From JAZTZP01 sp045637525 (GTDB lineage Bacteria > Bacillota > Clostridia > UBA1381), in assembly GCA_045637525.1 (NCBI GenBank), contig JAZTZP010000096.1, positions 1-13,021 on the forward strand: 13,021 nt of DNA, read 5' to 3'. The notes below the pieces were generated by a model. That model saw only the letters and a program-made list of their open reading frames with translations, searched no databases and had not been told where the DNA came from. Position numbers and translations under genes: made by a program. Shown here piece after piece: positions 6,925 to 13,021 of the stretch (its first letter is position 1; each line of letters begins with the position of its first letter).

Positions 6925-7674
6925 TTATTTTACATATTTCCATTCTACCATATCGCCGTCCGAGAGCTTATAGTCCGAAGCACCAACGTTTATATTTTCT
7001 CCGTTTACGGTATATACCCAGCCCGATTTGCCTCCGAAATCAAACTGATATAAGTTCCCGATAGCCTTTATATATCCGCCTCCTGCCGAAGACTTAGCCT
7101 CATAATCAAAGTGTATCTTTTGCTCCTTCAATATCCGTAGCAACACATCCGATACCGTTTCACCCTCATTAAATCCGGCAGAAGTTTTTTCAAGAATAAT
7201 TCCGTCGGGCGGAACAATCTCTGCCTTTGCATTTTTTTCGTCAACAGGTATAATATCCTTGCATACAATTGAAATCGTACACTCATATTTATATTTTCCC
7301 GTTCGTGCCGCCGGCGTTTCGGTAGCCACTTCTGTTGCTTCCGGTGCCGCTTCCGACACCTGCTCCGTCACCGGAGTAGGTGAAATGTGTGAATTTTCAC
7401 TAAACACAATATCATGCGTAGACCGGGGAGTTGACGTAGGCTCAGGCCCGGGAGTTTTTGCCGTCTCTTTCAAGCGACGGCTTTCTCTCATAACAACCGA
7501 CGGTGCTTTCTCGGTAGGCTCCGCCTCCGTAATCTCCACCGGCATCTCATTTATAACAACAGTTGCAGCCGGACGGCTACAGTATCTTACAACAAGTACT
7601 ATAACCGCCACAACCGCCAACACACCTAAACCTATGCCGCATATTTTTAAATATTTTTTTAAAAAGTCTGACAT
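6925..7674 (-). CDS. membrane-anchored DUF4430 protein
   Basis: A 249-residue protein with a basic N-terminus (KKYLK), one membrane segment (about 11-30), a Pro/Thr/Glu/Ser-rich linker (33-126) and a C-terminal DUF4430 domain (about 127-249). The topology should be N-inside, C-outside. DUF4430 is a transcobalamin C-terminal-like beta-grasp fold found in many Clostridia surface proteins; its ligand is generally unknown. The diagnostic end is 'SGWVYTVNGENINVGASDYK' then 'LSDGDMVEWKY', with W219. The upstream gene's DUF4430 shares the ten residues 'SGWVYTVNGE', so the two domains are related copies. The ATG at 7674 follows AAGGAA at 8 bases. It lies 36 bases after the SLH gene and 22 before the GH31 gene. 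It is not a lipoprotein: no lipobox is seen, although C32 follows the membrane segment. Confidence 0.83.
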   Translation of the reverse strand: MSDFLKKYLKICGIGLGVLAVVAVIVLVVRYCSRPAATVVINEMPVEITEAEPTEKAPSVVMRESRRLKETAKTPGPEPTSTPRSTHDIVFSENSHISPTPVTEQVSEAAPEATEVATETPAARTGKYKYECTISIVCKDIIPVDEKNAKAEIVPPDGIILEKTSAGFNEGETVSDVLLRILKEQKIHFDYEAKSSAGGGYIKAIGNLYQFDFGGKSGWVYTVNGENINVGASDYKLSDGDMVEWKYVK

Positions 7675-7710
7675 ATTAATATTCCTTATTCATATCTGCC
7701 CGGCCTTCAT

Positions 7711-10700
7711 TTATTGTTGGTCACTTACAACCGCAAGCATCTTAGCCGTTTCCGCACGTGTAATATTATCACGCGGAGCAAATATTCCGTCGCCTCTTCC
7801 GTTTATTATTCCGGCACGTTGTATTATGCCTATCGCATCTCTTGCATAATCTGCAAACTCGCCCGCATCAGTAAATTCTATTTCGTCTGCCGTATGTGAC
7901 AACTCAATTCCTGCAAATGTAACAAATCTTGAAAGCATTACCGTAAACTGTTCTCTTGTTATCGGTGAAAGCGGAGCGAATTCCGTCTCACTCATACCGG
8001 CAACTATACCGTTGTCAGCCGCCCAGCCAATAGCCTGATTAAACCAGTCGCCATCTGCCACATCCGCAAATTTACCGCTTGCATTATGCGATGAAACATC
8101 AGCCCCCGCCATACGTGACAGAAGAACTACACATTCCGCACGTGTAAGCTGTGCCTGAGGGTCAAATGTATTTTCAGTACGTCCTGTAATGATTTTCTTT
8201 TCATAAAGCTTGTATATGTAATCCTTAGCCCAATGATCCGTTATATCCGTAAATATTTCCTGCTCAGCCGGTGTCTGTACATCCGCATCACTTTGTGTTG
8301 TATTATTCTCGGTGGTATTGTTCTGTGTAGCATTGTTCTGTGTTATTACAGAGCCACCGCCCGGACTGCCCCCCGGACTGCCCCCCGGATTGCTGCCTAC
8401 CGGATAATAACTTGTTCCCGGTCTCTTGGTACCCGGCTCTTCAAGACTCTTAAGATCGCTTACCGCTGAGTTTACATTTCTTTGTGTTGAAGTCGGTCTC
8501 TGTGCTGTTATAAGTGCAGAATTGTAGTCATTTTTATTTGAAGTTATATTCATATATGCATTAAAATTACTGTATGCCTTTACCGTGGCAATCATCATCG
8601 TAAGCTCATCCTTGTCGGCAAGGTCATAAAGCTTTTCGGCTCCGTCCGTATCATTTATTGAATAAATATCCGCACCGCCTGCCAACGAGAACTGGAATCT
8701 TATAATATCGCCGGTTTTTACGATGTAATCAGATGCCGGTGTATCAATAAGCTCACCGTTTACGGTATACACCCATCCGCTTTGATCTGAATAATCAAAC
8801 TGACTTAAATAATCATAATCATCACGGTTCTCCGTTATTGTTATACCCTCTGCCGTCTTTATAAACTCAGGAATATCAACATTTGTACCACTGCTCTTAA
8901 TAGCAGATACATAAAAATCTGAAGTAAGCGAGCCTTCGTATATCATGTCACCCTTTACGATCGTGTTAAGCACCTGTGCCGCGGTTGAATACTTGCTTAC
9001 GCTAAGCTCCTGAGGCTCTGCCACATATCCCTGACCGATATTGAATTTTTCTACTGATATATATACCGTAATACGGCGGTCATTTCTGCATGAAACGCTG
9101 AACAATCCGTCTATTGCCGCAGAAAGAAGCAGGTTTATATCAGCCGTATTTTCCGCCTCCTCTATATCTGCTACTGCCTCTTCATACACATCTTCAAGGT
9201 CGTTATAGTTTCCGTCTGAATAATCGCTCTTCTGGAATATCGAGAATTTATCCTCAAGCTTTTTAAGTGCCTCTGCCCTTGCCTCTTCTAAGCTTTCATC
9301 AGCATCTGCCAGACAAACGGCAAACAAATATCCCGAATCATTTCTGTAATAAAGATTTCCGTCATTATCAAAGGTTATGTTTGATAAACAATACTGCCGA
9401 TGCTCCGGCACGAAAAAGTCAGCACCCGAAGCCGTTACACCGTCGTCGGTCTTTTCAACCGTTATACGGTATATTCCACCCGGTTCACTGTTATATGTAG
9501 TATATACAAATACACCGCCGTTTGTTGAAATAACAGCATCTTCCTGCGGATATCCGGGCATAACAACCTCTTCCGCAATTGTATTTTCCTCTAAGTCTAT
9601 TATAGCCATAACACTCTCAGTATCACGCTTCACTCCCACATACGCAAGATAATCATAAACTGCCGGTGTGCTTGTTGCAGAACCTGAAAGCTCTATTGAT
9701 ATTACCTCGCCTATTCCTTCATCTGTGAGAGGCGCTCTGTGGAAATATCCGTCAATGGACGTAAAATATATGTCTCCATATGCATAAGATACAGATGATC
9801 TTACAGCTCCCGAAACGCTTACACTGTTTATCAGCTCACCTGTCTGTACATTATAAGCATAAACCGTACCGTTGTCGCTTCCAAACACTGCAGCTGTATC
9901 AGAAACATATGCTCCCGCTCCGTAAAAACCGCCTTCACATTCTGCTTTCCATGTGCTGTTCTTTGTTTCATCTCCCACTCTCGGGTCTTCATCCGTTACG
10001 TCAATACAGAAAAATTCACCCGATGACGAATCACCAAATAATACCGTACCGCCGTAAAGCTTACCGTTTTTGTATGTAAGCGGTGTTAAAACTTCACCCG
10101 AAAACTCCTCACTTATCCATAAGCTTTCAAGAGTTCCGGCATCAATCGCCTGAACCTTGCCGCCCGATACAGGCACAAAAATCATTCCGTCGCCGGCTAT
10201 GAGCGTATTTAATCCGTAAAATGCAGCCTCACCTGAAAGCTCCTCACTCTCAGCCTCAACAGCTCCGTCTTCTGTGCTTCTCTTAACAACCCTGCTTCCC
10301 TCGATAAGGTATATGCTTCCATCTATGAAAACAGGATCTGTAACCGTCGGAACAAACTCCTCAGAAATCTGCTGTTCCCATTTAAGAGCTCCGTCAGCCG
10401 CAAGCCCCATGTCCGTTATACACATATTATATTCATCTTTACCGTATACAGAAAGAACTCCCACCTCATCAAGCTCTATTTCAAGAGTTTCGCCTAAAGT
10501 AACAGTCTCAACCTCTGATTCATAACCGTATCTTGATGCGGTATATGTATACTCCGTTCCGACAATCAATTCAGTGTCATCAACCGCTGTGCCCTCAGCG
10601 TCATAAAATTTAACAACTGCATCCGCCGGCGTTACATTAACAATACATAACTCACCGCCATCCACCGGCTCTGTAATTTCATCCGCCATCACAACCGACG

Positions 10701-10752
10701 ACGAAAGCACAGATGCCGCAATAATCAATGAAAATAATTTTTTAATCTTCAT
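7711..10752 (-). CDS. secreted S-layer-type protein: PEGA-like, PQQ-like propeller, DUF4430, three SLH repeats
   Basis: A 1013-residue exported protein expected to bind the cell wall through its SLH repeats. A signal peptide ends at 'VVMA' (cut after A23). Residues 28-95 look like a PEGA-type beta domain ('NVTPADAVVKFYD' to 'ETLEIEL'). About 105-480 is a PQQ-like beta-propeller with repeated 'GDGMIFVPVSGGKVQAIDA'-type blades. About 488-560 is helical and acidic. About 560-692 is a DUF4430 domain with W660 in 'SGWVYTVNGELID'. A helical part follows, then a Gly/Pro and Asn/Thr-rich flexible linker (about 768-830). Three SLH repeats fill 833-1013, with W841 in 'DHWAKDYI' and the 'LTRAE', 'ITREQ' and 'ITRAE' motifs. 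The ATG has AGAGG upstream. It is first in the three-gene operon, behind an extended -10 promoter. SLH proteins usually bind pyruvylated wall polysaccharide. Its true ligand is unknown; no catalytic domain is seen. Confidence 0.9.
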   Translation of the reverse strand: MKIKKLFSLIIAASVLSSSVVMADEITEPVDGGELCIVNVTPADAVVKFYDAEGTAVDDTELIVGTEYTYTASRYGYESEVETVTLGETLEIELDEVGVLSVYGKDEYNMCITDMGLAADGALKWEQQISEEFVPTVTDPVFIDGSIYLIEGSRVVKRSTEDGAVEAESEELSGEAAFYGLNTLIAGDGMIFVPVSGGKVQAIDAGTLESLWISEEFSGEVLTPLTYKNGKLYGGTVLFGDSSSGEFFCIDVTDEDPRVGDETKNSTWKAECEGGFYGAGAYVSDTAAVFGSDNGTVYAYNVQTGELINSVSVSGAVRSSVSYAYGDIYFTSIDGYFHRAPLTDEGIGEVISIELSGSATSTPAVYDYLAYVGVKRDTESVMAIIDLEENTIAEEVVMPGYPQEDAVISTNGGVFVYTTYNSEPGGIYRITVEKTDDGVTASGADFFVPEHRQYCLSNITFDNDGNLYYRNDSGYLFAVCLADADESLEEARAEALKKLEDKFSIFQKSDYSDGNYNDLEDVYEEAVADIEEAENTADINLLLSAAIDGLFSVSCRNDRRITVYISVEKFNIGQGYVAEPQELSVSKYSTAAQVLNTIVKGDMIYEGSLTSDFYVSAIKSSGTNVDIPEFIKTAEGITITENRDDYDYLSQFDYSDQSGWVYTVNGELIDTPASDYIVKTGDIIRFQFSLAGGADIYSINDTDGAEKLYDLADKDELTMMIATVKAYSNFNAYMNITSNKNDYNSALITAQRPTSTQRNVNSAVSDLKSLEEPGTKRPGTSYYPVGSNPGGSPGGSPGGGSVITQNNATQNNTTENNTTQSDADVQTPAEQEIFTDITDHWAKDYIYKLYEKKIITGRTENTFDPQAQLTRAECVVLLSRMAGADVSSHNASGKFADVADGDWFNQAIGWAADNGIVAGMSETEFAPLSPITREQFTVMLSRFVTFAGIELSHTADEIEFTDAGEFADYARDAIGIIQRAGIINGRGDGIFAPRDNITRAETAKMLAVVSDQQ
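8360..8395. repeat. three tandem 12-base repeats in the SLH linker
   Basis: CCCGGACTGCCC occurs exactly twice (8360-8371, 8372-8383) and once degenerate (8384-8395). It encodes the GGSPGGSPGG part of the linker in the SLH protein. Copy number could vary by slippage and change linker length without frameshift. Confidence 0.85.
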
Positions 10753-10848
10753 ACTCTGATACCTCTTTCTTTTTGAGATTTTTGTTTTTTCATACTCAGC
10801 AGCTTTATTAAAACCTGCCCGCTTCGATACAATCTGTAACTAATAATC

Positions 10849-10877
10849 ATTATACCATGTTTATTCTTTTTTTGCAA
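10849..10877 (-). promoter_or_regulatory. promoter of the SLH-DUF4430-GH31 operon
   Basis: On the minus strand, TTGCAA (10872-10877), 17 bases, then a perfect TATAAT (10849-10854) preceded by TGG, an extended -10. The start near 10842 gives a leader of about 90 bases to the ATG at 10752. Confidence 0.75.
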
Positions 10878-10937
10878 TATAATTTTTGTAAATTTTTCAG
10901 AAATATTTGGAGAATTTACTCTTTATTTAATTAAGTA

Positions 10938-10964
10938 ACACATTTTTACTATCCGCATACTATA
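10938..10964 (+). promoter_or_regulatory. possible sigma-K-like promoter of the small peptide gene
   Basis: AC (10938-10939), 16 bases, then CATACTATA (10956-10964), fitting the sigma-K pattern AC-16/17-CATANNNTA. No good sigma-A pair is seen at this spacing; TATATT at 10961 has a poor -35. Short patterns like this arise by chance in AT-rich DNA, so this is tentative. Confidence 0.35.
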
Positions 10965-10972
10965 TTATTACA

Positions 10973-10997
10973 GGAGGCGAAAACACCTTTTCACTCC
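10973..10997 (+). promoter_or_regulatory. leader hairpin masking a first GGAGG
   Basis: GGAG (10973-10976) and GAAAA (10979-10983) can pair with CTCC (10994-10997) and TTTTC (10988-10992) around loop CACC, with a small internal loop. This hides an orphan GGAGG that has no start codon close behind. A second GGAGG at 11011-11015 serves the gene. The 9-base CGAAAACAC occurs twice (10978-10986, 10997-11005). Confidence 0.4.
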
Positions 10998-11023
10998 GAA
11001 AACACAGAAAGGAGGCTTCTGTC

Positions 11024-11125
11024 ATGGAGGATTGCGGATACAGAAACAACAACTGCGGTTTTGATACCGACATGGTTTTATGGGTACTCATTATTATCGT
11101 GATAGTTAGCTGCTGCAACGGCTAA
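11024..11125 (+). CDS. 33-residue single-pass membrane peptide
   Basis: A small gene with an AAAGGAGG ribosome site (about 11008-11015) 8 bases before the ATG and a stop at 11123-11125. The N-terminal half is polar and Cys/Asn-rich ('MEDCGYRNNNCGFDTD'); the rest is a strongly hydrophobic helix ('MVLWVLIIIVIV') ending in 'SCCNG'. Four cysteines in 33 residues is high. It recalls the YjcZ-type short sporulation or spore-coat membrane peptides, which are also Gly/Cys-rich with one C-terminal helix, but homology cannot be claimed at this length. It has its own upstream region and a terminator directly after, so it is a separate transcription unit between two minus-strand genes. The ribosome site, codons and terminator make it likely real. 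Confidence 0.72.
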   Translation: MEDCGYRNNNCGFDTDMVLWVLIIIVIVSCCNG

Positions 11126-11136
11126 TCCATAAAAAA

Positions 11137-11180
11137 ACGCAGACGCAGGCTTTTTTACAGCCTATGTCTGCGTAATTTTT
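11137..11180. terminator. bidirectional terminator between small peptide gene and zinc-ribbon gene
   Basis: ACGCAGAC (11137-11144) pairs with GTCTGCGT (11166-11173); an inner stem AGGC (11147-11150 with 11160-11163) extends it past a G-U pair and a mismatch. On the plus strand AA and six T follow (11176-11180 and on). On the minus strand seven A before the stem become a T run. It serves both the peptide gene and the gene ending at 11180. Confidence 0.85.
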
Positions 11181-12664
11181 TATTGTTCCGGAGTCTCGGC
11201 AGATACAGCCTCTGTTTCAGCCACAGCCTCTTCAGCAGGTGCAGCTTCTGTTTCAACCACAGCCTCTTCCGCCGGTGCAGCTTCTGCTTCTGCATTACCG
11301 GCTGCCGCTTCTTGTTCAGCCTGCATACGCTTTGTCTCTTCAAGCTGGAATTTAATCATCTGCGGTTCAACGTCCTTGAATTTTGAATCAAGTGTTACAT
11401 CATCATTCCAACCGTTGTTTTTCTTAAATTCTTCAAAATTCTCCTCGGTTACTCCATAGTTTCTGAGTAAAACCTCGCCTTCAATTTCGCCCCATGTCAT
11501 ATCAGGAGTAACAGTATCATCAAGACCAAGCTGAGCCTTTATTTCATCAAAAGATATACCATACATCTGTGCATAGATTTCTCCCTTTATGAGTTTTTCC
11601 AATACGGTCATATCCGTTGTACCTTCAACGTCCTCAGGCATTCCGTACTGTGTCAAAAACTCAGATGCACGGTCTCCGGCAAGCATTTCAAGAGTAAGTC
11701 CCGACGGATAATAGAAGCTTCTGTTGTTATACTTTGAAGAGCTTAATTCTTTTGTAGTATAATCCTTCTTTTCAGGATCTGAATATCTTGCAATCTTCTG
11801 AAGTACCGATAAAGTCTGTTCGCTGTCAAGAACCTTATCACTTGCCGAAAATTCTTCGCTTCCGATACTGCCGTCAAAATTCAGCTTTACGCTATATGTG
11901 GAAACGGTATTTTCCTTGCGGTCAAATGTACATACCGTCTCAGCCTTAACTACAACTCCGTCTGCTGTCTTTTGTGCCGTCCAGCTTACAGCTGACTCAT
12001 CAGCTGAATTGCCGATAAGCTTATTAAACAGATTCATTATTCCTGTTTCCTCTGCCTCTGCTTCGGTCTGAGCTTCCGGCTCCTTTTCAAAGAATGCATC
12101 AAAAGCATCCTCAAGTCTTACCGCCGGCGATTCTTCTGTTTCCTGTATCATCTTATCCTGTACAATGCCCATATATCTGCCTGTGTTTATGATGCCCACC
12201 TTTGCAAGCATTCCAAGGCTTCCGAAGAAATAGAATAATACTGCTATGGCTATAACTACAACCGCCGCAAGTACACCTATTTTCACGCCCTTAGGTACAG
12301 GCTTTCTTTCAGCTAACGGAGTAACTCCCTCCTGCCCGTCCATACCGTCCACAAACGCCGCAGCAGCATCTGTTACTTCCTCAGAAACAGCTTCTTCTGT
12401 TTCCGGGCTCTCATCATCAGCAACATCTGTTGCTTCTTCATAAACAACTTTTTCAACAGCATCAACAACTTCCGGTATCTCTTCTGTTCCGGTAACATCT
12501 ACCGCTTCTTCAATTGCCTCACTTACCAAAGCCTCAGCTTCGGAAACCTCATGCAATTCTTCAGCATAATCTGTTTCTGTCACTTCTTCTGACTCTGCAC
12601 CGCATTGAGCGCAAAATTTAACATCATCTTCATTTTCAAATCCGCATTGTCCGCATATTTTCAT
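11180..12664 (-). CDS. zinc-ribbon, single-pass membrane protein with extracytoplasmic repeats
   Basis: A 494-residue protein. The start 'CGQCG' and then 'CAQCG' give a four-cysteine zinc ribbon (C4, C7, C18, C21). An acidic Glu/Val/Ala linker follows (about 25-115), then one membrane segment (about 129-152, 'KIGVLAAVVVIAIAVLFYFF'). The rest should lie outside the cell. Residues about 335-440 show three imperfect repeats that each begin with YG (340, 368, 403) and contain a D-x-T-x-D-M/S-x-W/F pattern. The C-terminus is an Ala/Glu/Pro repeat. The protein is very acidic. The ATG at 12664 follows GGAGGA. Such zinc-ribbon, membrane-anchored proteins are common in Clostridia and mostly uncharacterised; I do not recognise a specific function. 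Its own promoter is seen upstream. Confidence 0.8.
   Translation of the reverse strand: MKICGQCGFENEDDVKFCAQCGAESEEVTETDYAEELHEVSEAEALVSEAIEEAVDVTGTEEIPEVVDAVEKVVYEEATDVADDESPETEEAVSEEVTDAAAAFVDGMDGQEGVTPLAERKPVPKGVKIGVLAAVVVIAIAVLFYFFGSLGMLAKVGIINTGRYMGIVQDKMIQETEESPAVRLEDAFDAFFEKEPEAQTEAEAEETGIMNLFNKLIGNSADESAVSWTAQKTADGVVVKAETVCTFDRKENTVSTYSVKLNFDGSIGSEEFSASDKVLDSEQTLSVLQKIARYSDPEKKDYTTKELSSSKYNNRSFYYPSGLTLEMLAGDRASEFLTQYGMPEDVEGTTDMTVLEKLIKGEIYAQMYGISFDEIKAQLGLDDTVTPDMTWGEIEGEVLLRNYGVTEENFEEFKKNNGWNDDVTLDSKFKDVEPQMIKFQLEETKRMQAEQEAAAGNAEAEAAPAEEAVVETEAAPAEEAVAETEAVSAETPEQ
11211..11282. repeat. two tandem 36-base repeats in the zinc-ribbon gene
   Basis: Units 11211-11246 and 11247-11282 differ at three bases. 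Each encodes twelve residues of the type AAPAEEAVxETE in the C-terminal tail. The partial copies on both sides suggest slippage-driven growth. Confidence 0.85.
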
Positions 12665-12692
12665 TATAAAAATCCTCCATTCTGCTAACCCC

Positions 12693-12712
12693 TTTATATG
12701 ACATCATATAAA
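12693..12712. promoter_or_regulatory. inverted repeat in the zinc-ribbon gene leader
   Basis: TTTATATGA (12693-12701) and TCATATAAA (12704-12712) are perfect arms around CA. It lies between the -10 (12744-12749) and the ribosome site (near 12673-12678), so it could be an operator or a leader hairpin. It is AT-rich, so chance is possible. Confidence 0.35.
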
Positions 12713-12743
12713 AAGGCGAGCGGTTTTAACATACCATTTTTAT

Positions 12744-12772
12744 ATTGTAACACAATTAAATACAAATTGCAA
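12744..12772 (-). promoter_or_regulatory. promoter of the zinc-ribbon gene
   Basis: On the minus strand, TTGCAA (12767-12772), 17 bases, TACAAT (12744-12749), with TGT before the -10 as an extended element. It has the same layout and -35 as the SLH operon promoter. Confidence 0.65.
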
Positions 12773-12910
12773 TACTTTTTCTAATTATTTAACATTTTTT
12801 TCATATTTATAACACTGCTTTATAATCTTTAAATAACATAAATTATAGTTTATCTGTATGAATTTAAATTTTCAATAACTATAAAAAGCAATTAGCAATC
12901 GGTTTACATA
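12773..12910. other. AT-rich spacer without gene
   Basis: About 140 bases of very AT-rich DNA between the zinc-ribbon promoter and the right-edge element. I see no ORF, RNA gene or clear terminator. Confidence 0.6.
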
Positions 12911-13021
12911 AGCCTCCCTTGCCTAAAGGGAGGGGGACCGCTTGCGGTGGAGGGATTGTTCCTTAAATATGTTGATTTTCTTAGAAAACAATCCCTCAGT
13001 CGCTTTCAGCGACAGCTCCCT
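12911..13021. mobile_element. palindromic MITE-like repeat element, right end outside window
   Basis: A non-coding element made of nested hairpins. CCTCCCTT (12913-12920) pairs with AAGGGAGG (12926-12933); ACCG (12937-12940) pairs with CGGT (12945-12948) around CTTG; GAGGGATTGTT (12950-12960) pairs over 11 bp with AACAATCCCTC (12987-12997) around a 26-base variable centre; GTCGCT (12999-13004) pairs with AGCGAC (13008-13013). The last bases AGCTCCCT begin the complement of the left end, so the element should close just past the window. I recognise this layout, from memory, as a widespread repeat of gut Clostridia. It carries no gene and would be moved or copied by an enzyme encoded elsewhere, if mobile at all. 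Confidence 0.75.

Noticed and set aside
7259..7849. Long plus-strand frame of 196 residues opposite the DUF4430 and SLH genes
   Set aside because: It is antisense to two clear coding regions and its low-complexity Val/Ser/Ala content mirrors their codons; no ribosome site or family likeness.
11211..11282. CRISPR-like array
   Set aside because: The 36-base units are directly adjacent without spacers and encode an in-frame protein repeat; the 12-base units at 8360-8395 are likewise coding.

Overview
The window looks like chromosome from a low-to-mid GC, Gram-positive, Clostridia-type Firmicute, probably a gut anaerobe. The signs are strong GGAGG ribosome sites, AT-rich spacers with sigma-A promoters, a YlmC/YmxH-type sporulation-associated protein, a three-repeat SLH surface protein, and at the right edge a palindromic element of a type I associate with gut Clostridia. 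The organism is inferred from gene content only. I saw no rRNA, tRNA, CRISPR array or transposase gene.

Layout. (1) 1-1641, minus: a sugar PTS permease (EIIC-EIIB, glucose/alpha-glucoside family) whose 3' end lies outside the window. (2) 1642-2055: a 414-base AT-rich spacer holding a perfect 21-bp-stem hairpin and two terminator-like structures. (3) 2056-2370, minus: a YlmC/YmxH PRC-barrel protein, divergent from dusB (2477-3415, plus; tRNA dihydrouridine synthase). (4) 3580-5046, plus: guaB (IMP dehydrogenase), with its own promoter and a leader hairpin, closed by a strong bidirectional terminator shared with the convergent operon that follows. (5) 10752-5196, minus: a three-gene unit with gaps of 36 and 22 bases. 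It encodes a 1013-residue secreted SLH protein (PEGA-like domain, PQQ-like propeller, DUF4430, three SLH repeats), a membrane-anchored DUF4430 protein, and a cytosolic family-31 glycoside hydrolase. (6) 11024-11125, plus: a 33-residue single-pass membrane peptide with a possible sporulation-sigma promoter, missed by length-limited ORF calling. (7) 12664-11180, minus: a zinc-ribbon, single-pass membrane protein with an acidic linker and a C-terminal Ala/Glu repeat. (8) 12911-13021: a non-coding inverted-repeat element cut by the window end.

Functionally, the left and central parts are housekeeping (sugar uptake, tRNA modification, GMP synthesis). The right half is cell-surface material. The SLH operon joins a wall-bound protein and a membrane protein that share a DUF4430 fold with a cytosolic alpha-glycosidase, which suggests surface glycan handling, but the substrate cannot be read from the sequence. 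No clear defence system or other wholly new system is visible. The most open items are the SLH/DUF4430/GH31 operon, the small peptide gene with its hairpin-masked leader, and the repeat-bearing zinc-ribbon protein.
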